A stretch of 64,000 bases of DNA from Trujillonella endophytica (GCF_019799905.1 NZ_JABGCI010000016.1:1-64000); one strand, 5' to 3'; shown: positions 35,935 through 44,938, counted from the first letter of the stretch. Numbers and translations: made by a program. Notes: generated by a model from the sequence alone, not told the origin.

Positions 35935-37391
35935 AACGGGTAGCCGGGCAGGTCCCCGCGCAGCGTGACCCACTGCGTCTCGGTGAAGGCCTCGATGTTG
36001 GCCTGCGGCCCGCCGTGCCGGGAGCCGGTGCCCGACGCACCCACACCGCCGAACGGGGCCACCGCCTCGTCGTTCACCGTCTGGTCGTTGATGTGCACCA
36101 GCCCCGAGGGGATCCGCTCGGCGAGCTGCAGGCCCGCGTAGACGTCCCGCGTCAGGATCCCGAGCGACAGGCCGTACTCGGTGCCGGACGCCAGCCCGAC
36201 GACCTCGTCCAGCGACGAGAACGGCGTCACCGGGGCCACCGGGCCGAAGATCTCCTCGGCGTACGCCGGGTGGTCGATCGTGACGTCGGCGAGCACGGTC
36301 GGCCGGTAGAACAGCCCGTCGAACTCCCCGCCGGTGCGCACCGAGGCGCCCCGCTCGACCGATGCGGTCACCAGCCCGTGCACGCGGTCGCGCTGCCCGG
36401 CGTCGATCAGCGGCCCGAGCGCCACCTGCTCGCGGAAGGGGTCGCCGACCGGCAGCCCGGCCACCTTCTCCGTGAGCACCTGCGTGTACTCCTCGGCGAT
36501 CGACTCGTGCACCAGGTGCCGCGAGGTCGCCATGCAGATCTGGCCCTGGTGGGCGAACGTCCCCCACGCGCCGACGGACGCGGCGGCGGTCACGTCGACG
36601 TCGGGCAGCACGATCAGCGCCGAGTTCCCGCCGAGCTCGAGGTGGGCCCGCTTGAGGTGCTGCCCGGCCAGCGCCCCCACGGCCCGGCCCGCCCGGGTCG
36701 AGCCGGTGAAGGCGATGACCCGCACCCGCGGGGCGACCACCAGCGCCTCGCCGACGTCGGCCCCGCCGGGCAGCACCTGGAAGACGCCGGCGGGCAACCC
36801 GGCCTCCTCGAACACCCGGGCGAACACAGCCCCGCCGGAGATCGCGGTGCGCGGGTCGGGCTTGAGGACGACGGCGTTGCCCAGCGCGAGCGCCGGCGCG
36901 ATCGCGCGGATCGCGAGGATCGTCGGCACGTTGAACGGCGCGATCACGCCCACCACGCCGGCCGGCACCCGGCGGGCTAACGACAGCCGCGGCGAGCCCG
37001 TCCGCAGCAGCTCGCCATAGGGGTGCGAGGGCAGCGCCGAGGCCTCGAAGCACTCCTGCGCGCTCGTGTGCACCTGGAAGTCGCCGAACGGCTGGATCGC
37101 CCCGGACTCCCGGGCCAGCCAACCCCTGATCTCGTCGGCGTGCGCCTCCAGGACCTCCCCGGCCCGGCGCAGCACCCGCGCGCGCTGCTCGAACGGCGCC
37201 GCCGCCCACTCCCGCTGGACCTCGGCCGCGCGGGCCGCAGCCGCCTCCACGTCCGCGGGCGTCGCCCTGCCGACCGGGGCGATCACGTCGCCCGTCGCCG
37301 GCTCGACCGCGTCGTAGGTGCCGCCGGAACCGTCGGTCCAGGCACCGGTCCAGATCTTGCCGTGCCAGTCGCCGCTCTCGAGCAGTGCCAT
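35931..37391 (-). CDS. Aldehyde dehydrogenase, benzaldehyde/vanillin type
   Basis: A 486-residue NAD(P)-dependent aldehyde dehydrogenase. Present are the cofactor-side APFNVPTILAIRAIAPALAL, the VLKPDPRTAISGG lysine region, FTGSTRAGRAVG, the general base in LELGGNSALIV and the catalytic Cys in QGQICMATSRH. The N-terminus (LLESGDWHGKIWTGAW) is like benzaldehyde dehydrogenases of actinobacteria. It would oxidise benzaldehyde to benzoate for the box route or vanillin-type aldehydes for the pca route. It follows pcaC by 12 bases, so it belongs to the pca operon. Confidence 0.9.
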   Translation of the reverse strand: MALLESGDWHGKIWTGAWTDGSGGTYDAVEPATGDVIAPVGRATPADVEAAAARAAEVQREWAAAPFEQRARVLRRAGEVLEAHADEIRGWLARESGAIQPFGDFQVHTSAQECFEASALPSHPYGELLRTGSPRLSLARRVPAGVVGVIAPFNVPTILAIRAIAPALALGNAVVLKPDPRTAISGGAVFARVFEEAGLPAGVFQVLPGGADVGEALVVAPRVRVIAFTGSTRAGRAVGALAGQHLKRAHLELGGNSALIVLPDVDVTAAASVGAWGTFAHQGQICMATSRHLVHESIAEEYTQVLTEKVAGLPVGDPFREQVALGPLIDAGQRDRVHGLVTASVERGASVRTGGEFDGLFYRPTVLADVTIDHPAYAEEIFGPVAPVTPFSSLDEVVGLASGTEYGLSLGILTRDVYAGLQLAERIPSGLVHINDQTVNDEAVAPFGGVGASGTGSRHGGPQANIEAFTETQWVTLRGDLPGYPF

Positions 37392-37403
37392 CGGATCGTC
37401 TCC

Positions 37404-37814
37404 TCAGTCGGGGGGTTCGGCTCGCAGCTCCGCCAGGATCGGCCCGGCGACCTTGTAGGCGTGGTTGGCCGCCGGCACCCCGGCGTACACCGCGGCGTGC
37501 TGGAGGACCTCGGCGATGTCGTCGTCGGTCAGGCCGTTGTTCACCGCGGCGCGCACGTGCAGGGCGAACTCGTCCCAGTGCCGCAGCGCGACGGTGATCG
37601 ACAGGGTCGCGATGCTCCGCTCGCGGCGCGTGAGCCCCGGCCGCTGCCAGACGTCACCCCAGGCGACGCGGGTGATGAAGTCCTGGAAACCCGCGGTGAA
37701 CGGGGTCGTGCTCGCCACCGCACGGTCGACGTGCGCGTCGCCCAGGACCTCGCGCCGGGTCCGCATGCCGGCCTCCCGGCGCTCGGCGTCCGTGGTGGGC
37801 AGGTCGTCGCTCAT
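37404..37814 (-). CDS. pcaC: 4-carboxymuconolactone decarboxylase
   Basis: A 136-residue PcaC of standard size, converting 4-carboxymuconolactone to 3-oxoadipate enol-lactone. Recognisable are MRTRREVLGDAHVDRA, TPFTAGFQDFITRVAWGDVW, the catalytic-region ERSIATLSITVALRHWDEF and the HVRAAVNNGLTDDDIAEVL AhpD-like segment with AAVYAGVPAANHA. The ATG overlaps the pcaD stop (ATGA). Fourth step of the protocatechuate branch. Confidence 0.96.
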   Translation of the reverse strand: MSDDLPTTDAERREAGMRTRREVLGDAHVDRAVASTTPFTAGFQDFITRVAWGDVWQRPGLTRRERSIATLSITVALRHWDEFALHVRAAVNNGLTDDDIAEVLQHAAVYAGVPAANHAYKVAGPILAELRAEPPD

Positions 37815-38587
37815 GCGTGTCCTCCGGCGTCCAGGTGCGCCAGCAGCGCGCCGGTGACCTCCAGCGTGCGCTCCAGGTTCGCCAGGTGCGCGCCGGGGCT
37901 CACCGACAGGAACTCCGAGCCCGCGATCCCGGAGGCGATGAGCCGCTGGTGCTCGGGGGGCAGCGCGGGGTCCTCGGCGCCCGAGACGACCAGGGTCGGC
38001 GCGGTGATGCGGGCGAGGTCCGCGCGCAGGTCCAGGTCGGCGACGACCTCGCAGCAGGCCGCGTATCCCTCGTCGTCCGCCCCGGCGATCATCGCCTCCA
38101 GCCGCGCCACCAGCGCAGGGTGCGACGCCGCGTACGCCGGGGTGAGCCACCGGCTGACGACGGTGGGCGCGAACGTCGCCGTCCCGCCCGAGCGGGCGGC
38201 AGCGGCGCGGTCGCGGAAGCCCTGGGGATCGGCCTTGGCCGAGCTGCACAGGACCGCCAGCCGCCCCACCCGCGACGGTTCCCGGGCGGCCAGCCGCAGC
38301 GCCGTCATCCCGCCCAGCGACAGCCCGGCCACGTGCGCCCGGCGCACGCCGAGCCGGTCGAGCAGGGCGACGACGTCGTCCACCAGGTCGTCGAGCGCGT
38401 ACGGCCCGGCCGGCGCCGGGGAGTCGCCGTGCCCACGGGTGTCGTAGGTGACTACGCGGTACCGCTCCGCCAGCGCGGGCACCTGCGGGTCCCACATGCC
38501 GCGGGTGGCCCCGAGGGAGTTGGACAGGACGACGACGGGCGCGTCGCGCGCCCCGTCCTCGGTGTACGCGACCTCGACGGCCGTCAC
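37811..38587 (-). CDS. pcaD: 3-oxoadipate enol-lactonase
   Basis: A 258-residue alpha/beta hydrolase that opens 3-oxoadipate enol-lactone. The nucleophile elbow GLSLGGMTAL is near residue 96, the oxyanion-hole segment SNSLGATRGMW near residue 24, the acid in VVSGAEDPALPPEH and the His in SPGAHLANLE. It is a stand-alone PcaD, not the PcaL fusion with PcaC seen in some actinobacteria. The GTG start overlaps the pcaB stop. Confidence 0.95.
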   Translation of the reverse strand: MTAVEVAYTEDGARDAPVVVLSNSLGATRGMWDPQVPALAERYRVVTYDTRGHGDSPAPAGPYALDDLVDDVVALLDRLGVRRAHVAGLSLGGMTALRLAAREPSRVGRLAVLCSSAKADPQGFRDRAAAARSGGTATFAPTVVSRWLTPAYAASHPALVARLEAMIAGADDEGYAACCEVVADLDLRADLARITAPTLVVSGAEDPALPPEHQRLIASGIAGSEFLSVSPGAHLANLERTLEVTGALLAHLDAGGHA

Positions 38588-39927
38588 GTCTCCCCCTCCG
38601 TCAGCGCGCCGTGCTCGGCCAGCGCCGCGTCCACCTGGGCGCCGGCCTCGCCGACGTCGGGCCCGGCGCCGTCCAGCCCCGCCGCGGCGAGCACCGCGGC
38701 GGCGTCGACGTCCGTGCGTGCCCGCACCACCTCGGCCAGCGGGCGGCCGCTCCCCCGTGCCTCCCGCGTGGCCGCCGCGGCCGCGTCGTGGGCCGCGCCC
38801 CGACCCAGCGAGGGCGTCAGCGCGTCGGCCAGCGCGGCGGCGAGCGGCCCCTCCGCGGCGGCTGTCACCGCCGCCGCCATCCGGGCGGGATCCACCTGCA
38901 GCGAGGACAGCGACTCCGCGAGCCACGACGCGGCCGACCCGACCGTCGTCAGCAGGTCGGTGAGCGTGGGCCACTCGGCGTGCCAGGCGCCGGCCGCCCG
39001 CTCGTGCTCCTGCTCCATCGCGGCGAGGAGCGTGCCGACCAGGCCGGGGGCCCGCCGGGCGCAGGCGCGGGCGGAGATCGCCGCGACCGGGTTGTTCTTG
39101 TGCGGCATCGCCGACGACCCGCCGCGCGTCTCGCTGACCTCGGCCGCCTCCGCGACCTCCGACTGCGCCAGCAGGACGACGTCGACGGCGACCGTCGCCA
39201 CCGCCCCGGCCGCCGCACCCAGGGCGCCGGCCAGGTCGGCGATCGGCAGCCGCACGGTGTGCCAGGGCACGGCCGTCGTGGTCAGCCCCAGCTCCTCCGC
39301 CAGCGCCGCGCGGACGGCCACCCCGGCACCCCCGCTGGCGGCCAGCGTGCCGACGGCGCCGCCGTACTGCACCGGCAGCGAGGCGACCACCTCGGCCAGC
39401 CGCAGCCGCGCCCCGTCCAGCGCGGCGAGCCAGCCGGCGGCCTTGAGGCCGAACGTGGTCGGCAGGCCCTGCTGCATGAGCGTGCGCCCCATGAGGACGT
39501 CGTCGCGGTGGGCCCGGGCCAGCCCCGCCGCGGCCCCGGCGGCCGCGGCGAGGTCGGCGTCGATCGCCCCGATGGCGTCCCGGCTCATCAGGACCAGCGC
39601 GGTGTCGACGACGTCCTGGCTGGTCGCGCCGACGTGCACCGCGACGGCGTCGCGCTCCCCCACCGCGTCGGACAGGGCACGCACGAGCGGCGGCACGGGG
39701 TTGCCCGCATCGGCGGCCCGGGCGACGACGGTCGCGAGGTCCAGCCGGGCGGGCGACGCGCAGGCCGCGGCCACCGCGTCGGCGGCGGTGGTGGGCACCA
39801 GCCCCGTGCGGGCGGCGGCGCGGGCGAGCGCGGCCTCCACGGCCAGCAGGGACCGGAACCAGGCGTCGCCGGAGACCGCCGCCGCGGCATCGCCCCGCGC
39901 GAAGGTGCCGTCGAGGAGACCACTCAC
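38584..39927 (-). CDS. pcaB: 3-carboxy-cis,cis-muconate cycloisomerase
   Basis: A 447-residue fumarase/aspartase-superfamily enzyme that lactonises 3-carboxymuconate. The signature GGSSAMPHKNNPVAA is near residue 272; VHVGATSQDVVDTALVLM and GRTLMQQGLPTTFGLK are also intact. The GTG start was chosen because SGLLDGTFARGDAAAAVSGD is the usual N-terminus. It follows pcaG by 34 bases and is coupled to pcaD. The C-terminal 80 residues are unusually Ala-rich but collinear with the family. Confidence 0.95.
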   Translation of the reverse strand: MSGLLDGTFARGDAAAAVSGDAWFRSLLAVEAALARAAARTGLVPTTAADAVAAACASPARLDLATVVARAADAGNPVPPLVRALSDAVGERDAVAVHVGATSQDVVDTALVLMSRDAIGAIDADLAAAAGAAAGLARAHRDDVLMGRTLMQQGLPTTFGLKAAGWLAALDGARLRLAEVVASLPVQYGGAVGTLAASGGAGVAVRAALAEELGLTTTAVPWHTVRLPIADLAGALGAAAGAVATVAVDVVLLAQSEVAEAAEVSETRGGSSAMPHKNNPVAAISARACARRAPGLVGTLLAAMEQEHERAAGAWHAEWPTLTDLLTTVGSAASWLAESLSSLQVDPARMAAAVTAAAEGPLAAALADALTPSLGRGAAHDAAAAATREARGSGRPLAEVVRARTDVDAAAVLAAAGLDGAGPDVGEAGAQVDAALAEHGALTEGET

Positions 39928-39961
39928 GCCGCTCTGCCTACCAGCCCCGTCCCGGTCACGC

Positions 39962-40621
39962 TCAGACCGCGAAGAAGACGGTCTCGTGCTCACCCTGGAG
40001 CCGGATGTCGAAGCGGTAGCCGTCGTCGGCCGGCGTCGCCAGCAGGGTCTGCCGGGCGGCGTCGTCGGGCAGCGACCGGAGCACCGCGTCCTCGGCGTTG
40101 GCCTCGGTCTCGTCGGCGAAGTAGATCCGCGTGACCACCCGGTCGAGCAGCCCACGGGCGAACACCGAGACGTCGATGTGCGGCGCCTGCAACCCGCCCT
40201 CCCCGTCGGGCACCCGGCCCGGCTTGAGGGTGAAGACGGCGAACTCGCCGGTGAGCGTCTGGGCCCGGGCGTACCCGCGGAAGCCCGGGTAGGCCGCCGG
40301 CCCGCGCGGGTCCTCCGGCGACGGGAACCGGCCGTCCGGGTCGGCCTGCCACGTCTCGACCATCGCGTCGGGGACGACGTCGCCCGCCCCGTCGAACACC
40401 CGGCCGCGGATCCAGAAGCCGCCCTCGGTGCCCTCGGCGGCGGCCTGCTCGCCGTCGGGCCAGGTCAGTCCGATCGCCAGGTACGGGCCGACGGTCGCGC
40501 TCGGGGTGGTGCCCAGCCGGAGGGGCCCGGTCAGGAAGCCGCTGCCGCGCTGCCCGGAGCGGGGCTGGAAGGGGCCCGGCGGGTCGGCGGGGACGTCCAG
40601 GGGGTCGATGCGGGCGTTCAC
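39962..40621 (-). CDS. pcaG: Protocatechuate 3,4-dioxygenase, alpha subunit
   Basis: A 219-residue intradiol dioxygenase alpha subunit; with PcaH it cleaves protocatechuate to 3-carboxy-cis,cis-muconate. TPSATVGPYLAIGLTWP, the RGRVFDGAGDVVPDAMVETW strand pair, AQTLTGEFAVFTLKPG and the C-terminal YRFDIRLQGEHETVFFAV are all family-typical. The full iron ligand set sits in PcaH, as usual. The N-terminus is some 25 residues longer than in common relatives and Pro/Arg-rich, so a later start is possible, though no better codon was found. Confidence 0.93.
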   Translation of the reverse strand: MNARIDPLDVPADPPGPFQPRSGQRGSGFLTGPLRLGTTPSATVGPYLAIGLTWPDGEQAAAEGTEGGFWIRGRVFDGAGDVVPDAMVETWQADPDGRFPSPEDPRGPAAYPGFRGYARAQTLTGEFAVFTLKPGRVPDGEGGLQAPHIDVSVFARGLLDRVVTRIYFADETEANAEDAVLRSLPDDAARQTLLATPADDGYRFDIRLQGEHETVFFAV

Positions 40622-40700
40622 GCCATGCCTCCCGCGCGATTCCGCGCCTCGATCCGCTCCTCGGTCGCCGGCGCTCCCTGCGATGCTCCCTCGGCTGTCA

Positions 40701-41459
40701 TCACGCCACGTCCCCGTCGTCGTCGGTCTCGAACGGGGTCTGCCCGGTCCCGCGCAGCACGATGTCCCACTCGAACGCCAGCGCCCAGTTGTCCTGCGTG
40801 CGCTCGAGGGAGAAGCGGCTGATCGCCCGGTGCCGGGCCGCGGGCGGGATCGCGTTGAAGATCGGGTCCTGCCCGAACAGCGGGTCGTCCGGGAAGTACA
40901 TCTGGGTGACCAGCCGCTGGGGAAACGCCCGGCCGAACAGCGAGAAGTGGATGTGCGCCGGCCGCCAGGCGTTGTGGTGGTTGCCCCAGGGGTACGCGCC
41001 GGGCTTGACCGTGAGGAACTCGTACCGGCCCAGGCTGTCGGTGACCACCCGGCCCAGGCCGTCGAAGTGCGGGTCCAGCGGGGCGGGCCAGGTGTCGACG
41101 ACGTGCCGGTAGCGGCCGGCGGCGTTGGCCTGCCAGACCTCCACCAGCGCGTCGGGCACCGGACGACCGTCGCTGTCGAGCACGCGGCCGTGCACGAGGA
41201 TCCGCTGCCCCACGGCCTCGCCCCCGGTGCGCACCGTGAGGTCGGCGTCGGCCGCGGTGACCCGGTCGGCGCCCAGGACCGGCCCCGTGACCTCCGTGAG
41301 CCGGTGCGGCAGGTCGACCGGCGTCCGCAGCGGCGCCCGCAGGCCCGTGCTGCGGTAGTCGGGGAACGCGACCGGCACCCGCAGGGCGGGGTCCTCCTGC
41401 AGGTAGCGCGGCAGGACCAGCCCACTCTCGCTGCCGCCGTCGGATGTGCTCCGCGTCAT
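40701..41459 (-). CDS. pcaH: Protocatechuate 3,4-dioxygenase, beta subunit
   Basis: A 252-residue catalytic subunit. Ferric-iron ligands are recognisable as the Tyr in ANAAGRYRHVVD, the Tyr in VKPGAYPWGN and the two His of WRPAHIHFSLFG. The pcaH-specific LPRYLQEDPALRVPVAFPDY starts the protein. First gene of pcaHGBDC; a TACGTT box ends six bases before the ATG, suggesting a leaderless message. Transcription diverges from the IclR gene across 68 bases. Confidence 0.96.
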   Translation of the reverse strand: MTRSTSDGGSESGLVLPRYLQEDPALRVPVAFPDYRSTGLRAPLRTPVDLPHRLTEVTGPVLGADRVTAADADLTVRTGGEAVGQRILVHGRVLDSDGRPVPDALVEVWQANAAGRYRHVVDTWPAPLDPHFDGLGRVVTDSLGRYEFLTVKPGAYPWGNHHNAWRPAHIHFSLFGRAFPQRLVTQMYFPDDPLFGQDPIFNAIPPAARHRAISRFSLERTQDNWALAFEWDIVLRGTGQTPFETDDDGDVA

Positions 41460-41465
41460 GCCGAG

Positions 41466-41492
41466 AACGTAGGCCGGGCAACTACGCTGCCC
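41466..41492. promoter_or_regulatory. Divergent pca promoters with an overlapping palindrome
   Basis: On the minus strand TACGTT (41471-41466) is six bases from the pcaH ATG. On the plus strand TACGCT (41483-41488) faces the IclR gene. GGGCA (41476-41480) and TGCCC (41488-41492) form an inverted repeat that covers the plus-strand -10. Binding of the IclR product here could control both directions. Confidence 0.55.
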
Positions 41493-41527
41493 AAGCTCTC
41501 GCTCCCACTGGACGGAAGGACGACGAC

Positions 41528-42298
41528 GTGGCCGGAGGCGCCTCCTCGCCGGGCCGGTCGGTGACCTCCCGCGCCCTGGCCGTCCTCGACGCGTTCGGGC
41601 CGGACAGCCCCCGCCTGACGCTCACCCAGATCGCCGAGCGCTCGCGCACCCCGCTGTCGACCGCGCACCGGCTCGTCGCCGAGCTCACCGACTGGGGCGG
41701 CCTCGCCCGGCGCCCGGACGGCCGCTACGAGGTCGGGCACAAGCTGTGGGACCTCGGCCTGCTCGCCCCCGTGGAGGCCGAGCTGCGCTCGGTGGCGTCC
41801 CCGTTCCTGCTCGACGTGCACACCGCCACCCGCGACACCGTGCACCTCGCCGTCCGGGAGGGCCCGACCGCGCTCTACGTCGAGCGGATCTCCGGCCGCG
41901 AGTCGGTGCCGGTGGTCAGCACGGTGGGCAGCCGGCTCCCCCTGCACGCCACCGGCGTCGGCAAGGTGCTGCTCGCCTCGGCCCCCGACGAGGTCGTCGA
42001 GCAGGTGCTGCGGTCGCTCACCCGGCAGACCCGGCACACCGTTGTCGACCCCCGGCGGCTGCGCCGCGAGCTGGCCGAGGTCCGCCGCCGCGGTTACGCC
42101 CGCACGGCCGAGGAGATGTCCCTGGGCACCCACTCGGTCGCCGTCCCGGTCCAGGTGGAGGGGACGACGGTGGTGGCCGCGGCCCTCGGGATCGTCGTCC
42201 CCAGCTCGCGGCGCGACGTCACCCGGCTCGCGCCGGTCCTGCAGGTGGCCGCCCGCGGCATCGGCCGGCAGCTGGCCCGCGTCCGCGACTTCCACTGA
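41528..42298 (+). CDS. pcaR: IclR-family regulator of the pca/pob genes (PcaR/PcaU type)
   Basis: A 256-residue IclR regulator with a winged helix (LTLTQIAERSRTPLSTAHRL) and an effector domain with LPLHATGVGKVLLASAPDE and HSVAVPVQVEG. GTG start with GGAAGGA about eight bases upstream. It lies between divergent pcaH and pobA, the classical position for PcaR/PcaU/PobR. It probably responds to protocatechuate, 3-oxoadipate or 4-hydroxybenzoate; which one cannot be told. Sequence of the helix-turn-helix is close to that of the IclR protein at 22635-23423. Confidence 0.9.
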   Translation: MAGGASSPGRSVTSRALAVLDAFGPDSPRLTLTQIAERSRTPLSTAHRLVAELTDWGGLARRPDGRYEVGHKLWDLGLLAPVEAELRSVASPFLLDVHTATRDTVHLAVREGPTALYVERISGRESVPVVSTVGSRLPLHATGVGKVLLASAPDEVVEQVLRSLTRQTRHTVVDPRRLRRELAEVRRRGYARTAEEMSLGTHSVAVPVQVEGTTVVAAALGIVVPSSRRDVTRLAPVLQVAARGIGRQLARVRDFH

Positions 42299-42336
42299 AC
42301 GGGAGGTCCGGGTTCCCCCTCGAGCGTCGCCGCGGT

Positions 42337-42342
42337 CACACT
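42337..42342 (+). promoter_or_regulatory. -10-like box CACACT, probable leaderless pobA promoter
   Basis: CACACT ends six bases before the pobA GTG, and no ribosome site is present upstream of that start. A short IclR-pobA gap of 50 bases still leaves room for an own promoter. Confidence 0.4.
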
Positions 42343-42348
42343 CGGCCC

Positions 42349-43524
42349 GTGCGCACTCAGGTGGGGATCATCGGCGCCGGCCCGGCCGGACTCCTGCTCT
42401 CGCGGCTGCTCTCGCTGCAGGGCATCGACTCCGTGGTGCTGGAGAACCGCTCCCGTGACTACGTCGAGGCCCGCATCCGCGCCGGCATCCTCGAGCAGCA
42501 CACCGTCGACACCCTGACCGAGGCCGGCGTCGGCGACCGGCTGCGCCGCGAGGGTCTCGAGCACTCCGGCATCTACCTCCAGTACCCCGGCACCCGGCAC
42601 AAGCTGGACTTCCCCGAGCTGTGCGGCCGCACCGTGTGGGTCTACGGCCAGACCGAGGTCACCAAGGACCTGATCGCCGCCCAGCTCGACGGCGGCCCGC
42701 CGCTGCTGTTCGAGGTCTCCGACGTCGTCCCGGAGGACGTCGACACCGACTCCCCACGCATCCGGTTCACCGACGCCGACGGACACCCGCAGGTGCTGGA
42801 GTGCGACGTCGTCGCCGGCACCGACGGCTTCCACGGCCCCTCGCGGGCGGTCGTGGCCGCGGGCGCCGCCGGCGCGCAGGTCTGGGAGCGCACCTACCCC
42901 TACGCCTGGCTGGGCATCCTGGCCGACGCCACGCCCGCCACGGACGAGCTCATCTACGCCTGGCACCCCGACGGCTTCGCGCTGTACTCGATGCGCTCGC
43001 CGAAGGTCTCCCGGCTCTACCTGCAGGTCGATCCGGCCGAGAAGATCGAGGACTGGTCCGACGACCGGATCTGGGAGGGGCTGGCGACCCGCTTCGCCCT
43101 GGACGGCTGGGACATCAGCACCGGTCCGATCACCGAGAAGTCGATCCTGCCGATGCGCTCGTTCGTCAGCGCCCCGATGCGCCGGGGCCGGCTCTTCCTC
43201 GCCGGCGACGCCGCCCACATCGTGCCGCCGACCGGCGCCAAGGGCCTCAACCTGGCCGTGGCCGACGTGACGCTGCTGGCCACCGCACTCACGCGCCTGC
43301 TGCAGGAGGGTCGGACCGACCTGGTGGACACCTACTCCGACACCGCGCTGCGCCGGGTCTGGCGGTGCACGCACTTCTCCTGGTGGATGACGTCGATGCT
43401 GCACACCTCGGGCGACGACTTCGACAGCCAGCTGCAGCTGTCGCAGCTGCGCCGGGTCTGCTCCTCCGAGGCGGCGGCCCGGGAGCTGGCCGAGAACTAC
43501 ACCGGCCTGCCGATCGAGGGGTGA
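42349..43524 (+). CDS. pobA: 4-hydroxybenzoate 3-monooxygenase
   Basis: A 391-residue FAD monooxygenase, the size of PobA, that makes protocatechuate from 4-hydroxybenzoate with NAD(P)H and O2. The FAD site GIIGAGPAGLLLSRLL is at residues 6-21. ARIRAGILEQHTVDTL, the DG motif CDVVAGTDGFHGPSR, and the second FAD site GRLFLAGDAAHIVPPTGAKG are all present. The GTG start gives the correct N-terminus. Its stop overlaps the MFS start. Confidence 0.96.
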   Translation: MRTQVGIIGAGPAGLLLSRLLSLQGIDSVVLENRSRDYVEARIRAGILEQHTVDTLTEAGVGDRLRREGLEHSGIYLQYPGTRHKLDFPELCGRTVWVYGQTEVTKDLIAAQLDGGPPLLFEVSDVVPEDVDTDSPRIRFTDADGHPQVLECDVVAGTDGFHGPSRAVVAAGAAGAQVWERTYPYAWLGILADATPATDELIYAWHPDGFALYSMRSPKVSRLYLQVDPAEKIEDWSDDRIWEGLATRFALDGWDISTGPITEKSILPMRSFVSAPMRRGRLFLAGDAAHIVPPTGAKGLNLAVADVTLLATALTRLLQEGRTDLVDTYSDTALRRVWRCTHFSWWMTSMLHTSGDDFDSQLQLSQLRRVCSSEAAARELAENYTGLPIEG

Positions 43525-44933
43525 GCCCCGCACCCGCCGAGGAGACCCTCGCCCCCCGGACGGCCTCGCGCGCCCTCGCCCCGGTCCTCGTCTTCTGCGT
43601 CGCCGTCGTCGCGGTCATCAGCAGCCTCGGCGCCCCGCTGGTCCCGGCGATCGCCGACGTGTACGACGTGCCGGTCCACGACGCGCAGTGGTCGCTGACC
43701 ATCAGCCTGCTCGTGGGCGCCGTCGCCACCCCCGTGCTGGGTCGGCTCGGCGACGGCCGGCACCGGCGGAGCGTGGTCCTGGCGACCCTGGCCGTCGTCG
43801 TCGTGGGCAGCGTGCTGGCCGCACTCCCGCTCGGCTTCGGCTGGCTGCTCGCCGGCCGCGGTCTGGCCGGCATCGGGCTCGGGCTGGGTCCGCTGGCCAT
43901 GGCGACCGCCCGCGACGCGCTCTCCGGCGCCCAGCAGGGCGCGACCGTGGCCGCCCTCTCCATCACCGTCGTCGCCGGCGTGGGCCTGGGCTATCCGGTC
44001 GCCGGCCTCGTCGCCGACCTCGGCGGGGTGCACGCCGCCTTCTGGCTGGGCGCCGCCGTCAGCGCGCTGGCGCTCGGCGCGGGGGCACTGGTGCTGCCGC
44101 CGTCCCCGGACGTGCCGCCCCGCCGCATCGACGCCGTCGGGGCGGTGCTGCTCGGCGCCGCCCTCGCGGCCGCCCTGCTGGTCCTCGGCGAGGGCGACTC
44201 GTGGGGCTGGACGTCGCCCCGCCTGCTCGCCCTGACCGCCGTCGGCGTCCTCGCCGCGGCCGGCTGGGCAGCTTGGTCGCTGCGCGTCCCCGCCCCGCTG
44301 GTGGACCTGCGGCTGGCCCGGGGACGGACGGCGGCGACCGCGCACCTGACGTCGCTGCTGATCGGCCTCGCCAACTACCTGCTGCTCGCCTCGGTCACGG
44401 TCTTCGCCCAGACGCCGCGGGCGTCCGGGTACGGCTTCGGCGCCTCGATCGTGGGAGCGGGGCTGGTGCTCGTGCCCTTCTCGGTGGTCAGCGTCGCGGC
44501 CAGCCGGGCGGCGCGGGCGCTCACCGACCGGACCGGCCCGCACGTGACGCTGCCCCTGAGCGCGCTGGTCCTCGCCCTGGCCCTCGGTCTGTACGCGCTG
44601 ACGCCCGGGAGCCTGTGGGCCCTGGCCGGGGTGATGGCCGTGGCGGGCCTCGGCGTCGGCGGCTGCTTCGCCGTCCTCCCGGCGCTGGTCGTGAGCGCGG
44701 TGCCGGCCCGGGAGACCGGCAGTGCGATGAGCCTCAACCAGGTGCTCCGCTACGTCGGCTTCTCCACCGGCAGCGCCGTGGTCGCGGCCGTGCTGGCCGC
44801 GGCCACCCCCGACGGCGCCGCGTTCCCCTCGGCGAGCGGCTACACCACGATCGCGCTGGCCGGCTGCGGCGTCGCGCTGGTGACCGCGCTCGTCCCCCTG
44901 CTGCTCCCGCGCCGGCCGGCGCCGGCGGGCTGA
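43521..44933 (+). CDS. MFS transporter (EmrB/QacA-like, DHA2)
   Basis: A 470-residue major facilitator with about fourteen helices. The N-terminal motif A region GRLGDGRHRRSVVL and the motif C-like GVGLGYPVAGLVADLGG, typical of drug:H+ antiporters, are seen. GTG overlaps the pobA stop (GTGA), so it is expressed with the hydroxylase. It may export an aromatic acid or intermediate; an import role is less likely by subfamily but not excluded. Confidence 0.87.
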   Translation: MSPAPAEETLAPRTASRALAPVLVFCVAVVAVISSLGAPLVPAIADVYDVPVHDAQWSLTISLLVGAVATPVLGRLGDGRHRRSVVLATLAVVVVGSVLAALPLGFGWLLAGRGLAGIGLGLGPLAMATARDALSGAQQGATVAALSITVVAGVGLGYPVAGLVADLGGVHAAFWLGAAVSALALGAGALVLPPSPDVPPRRIDAVGAVLLGAALAAALLVLGEGDSWGWTSPRLLALTAVGVLAAAGWAAWSLRVPAPLVDLRLARGRTAATAHLTSLLIGLANYLLLASVTVFAQTPRASGYGFGASIVGAGLVLVPFSVVSVAASRAARALTDRTGPHVTLPLSALVLALALGLYALTPGSLWALAGVMAVAGLGVGGCFAVLPALVVSAVPARETGSAMSLNQVLRYVGFSTGSAVVAAVLAAATPDGAAFPSASGYTTIALAGCGVALVTALVPLLLPRRPAPAG

Positions 44934-44938
44934 CCGCG

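Noticed and set aside
37817..40822. A 1001-codon open frame on the plus strand
   Set aside because: It is antisense to pcaD, pcaB and pcaG, whose products are fully recognisable. Composition is Ser/Arg/Ala-rich with no domain.
42094..43533. 479-codon minus-strand frame
   Set aside because: Antisense to pobA, with Val/Gly/Arg-rich composition and no motif.
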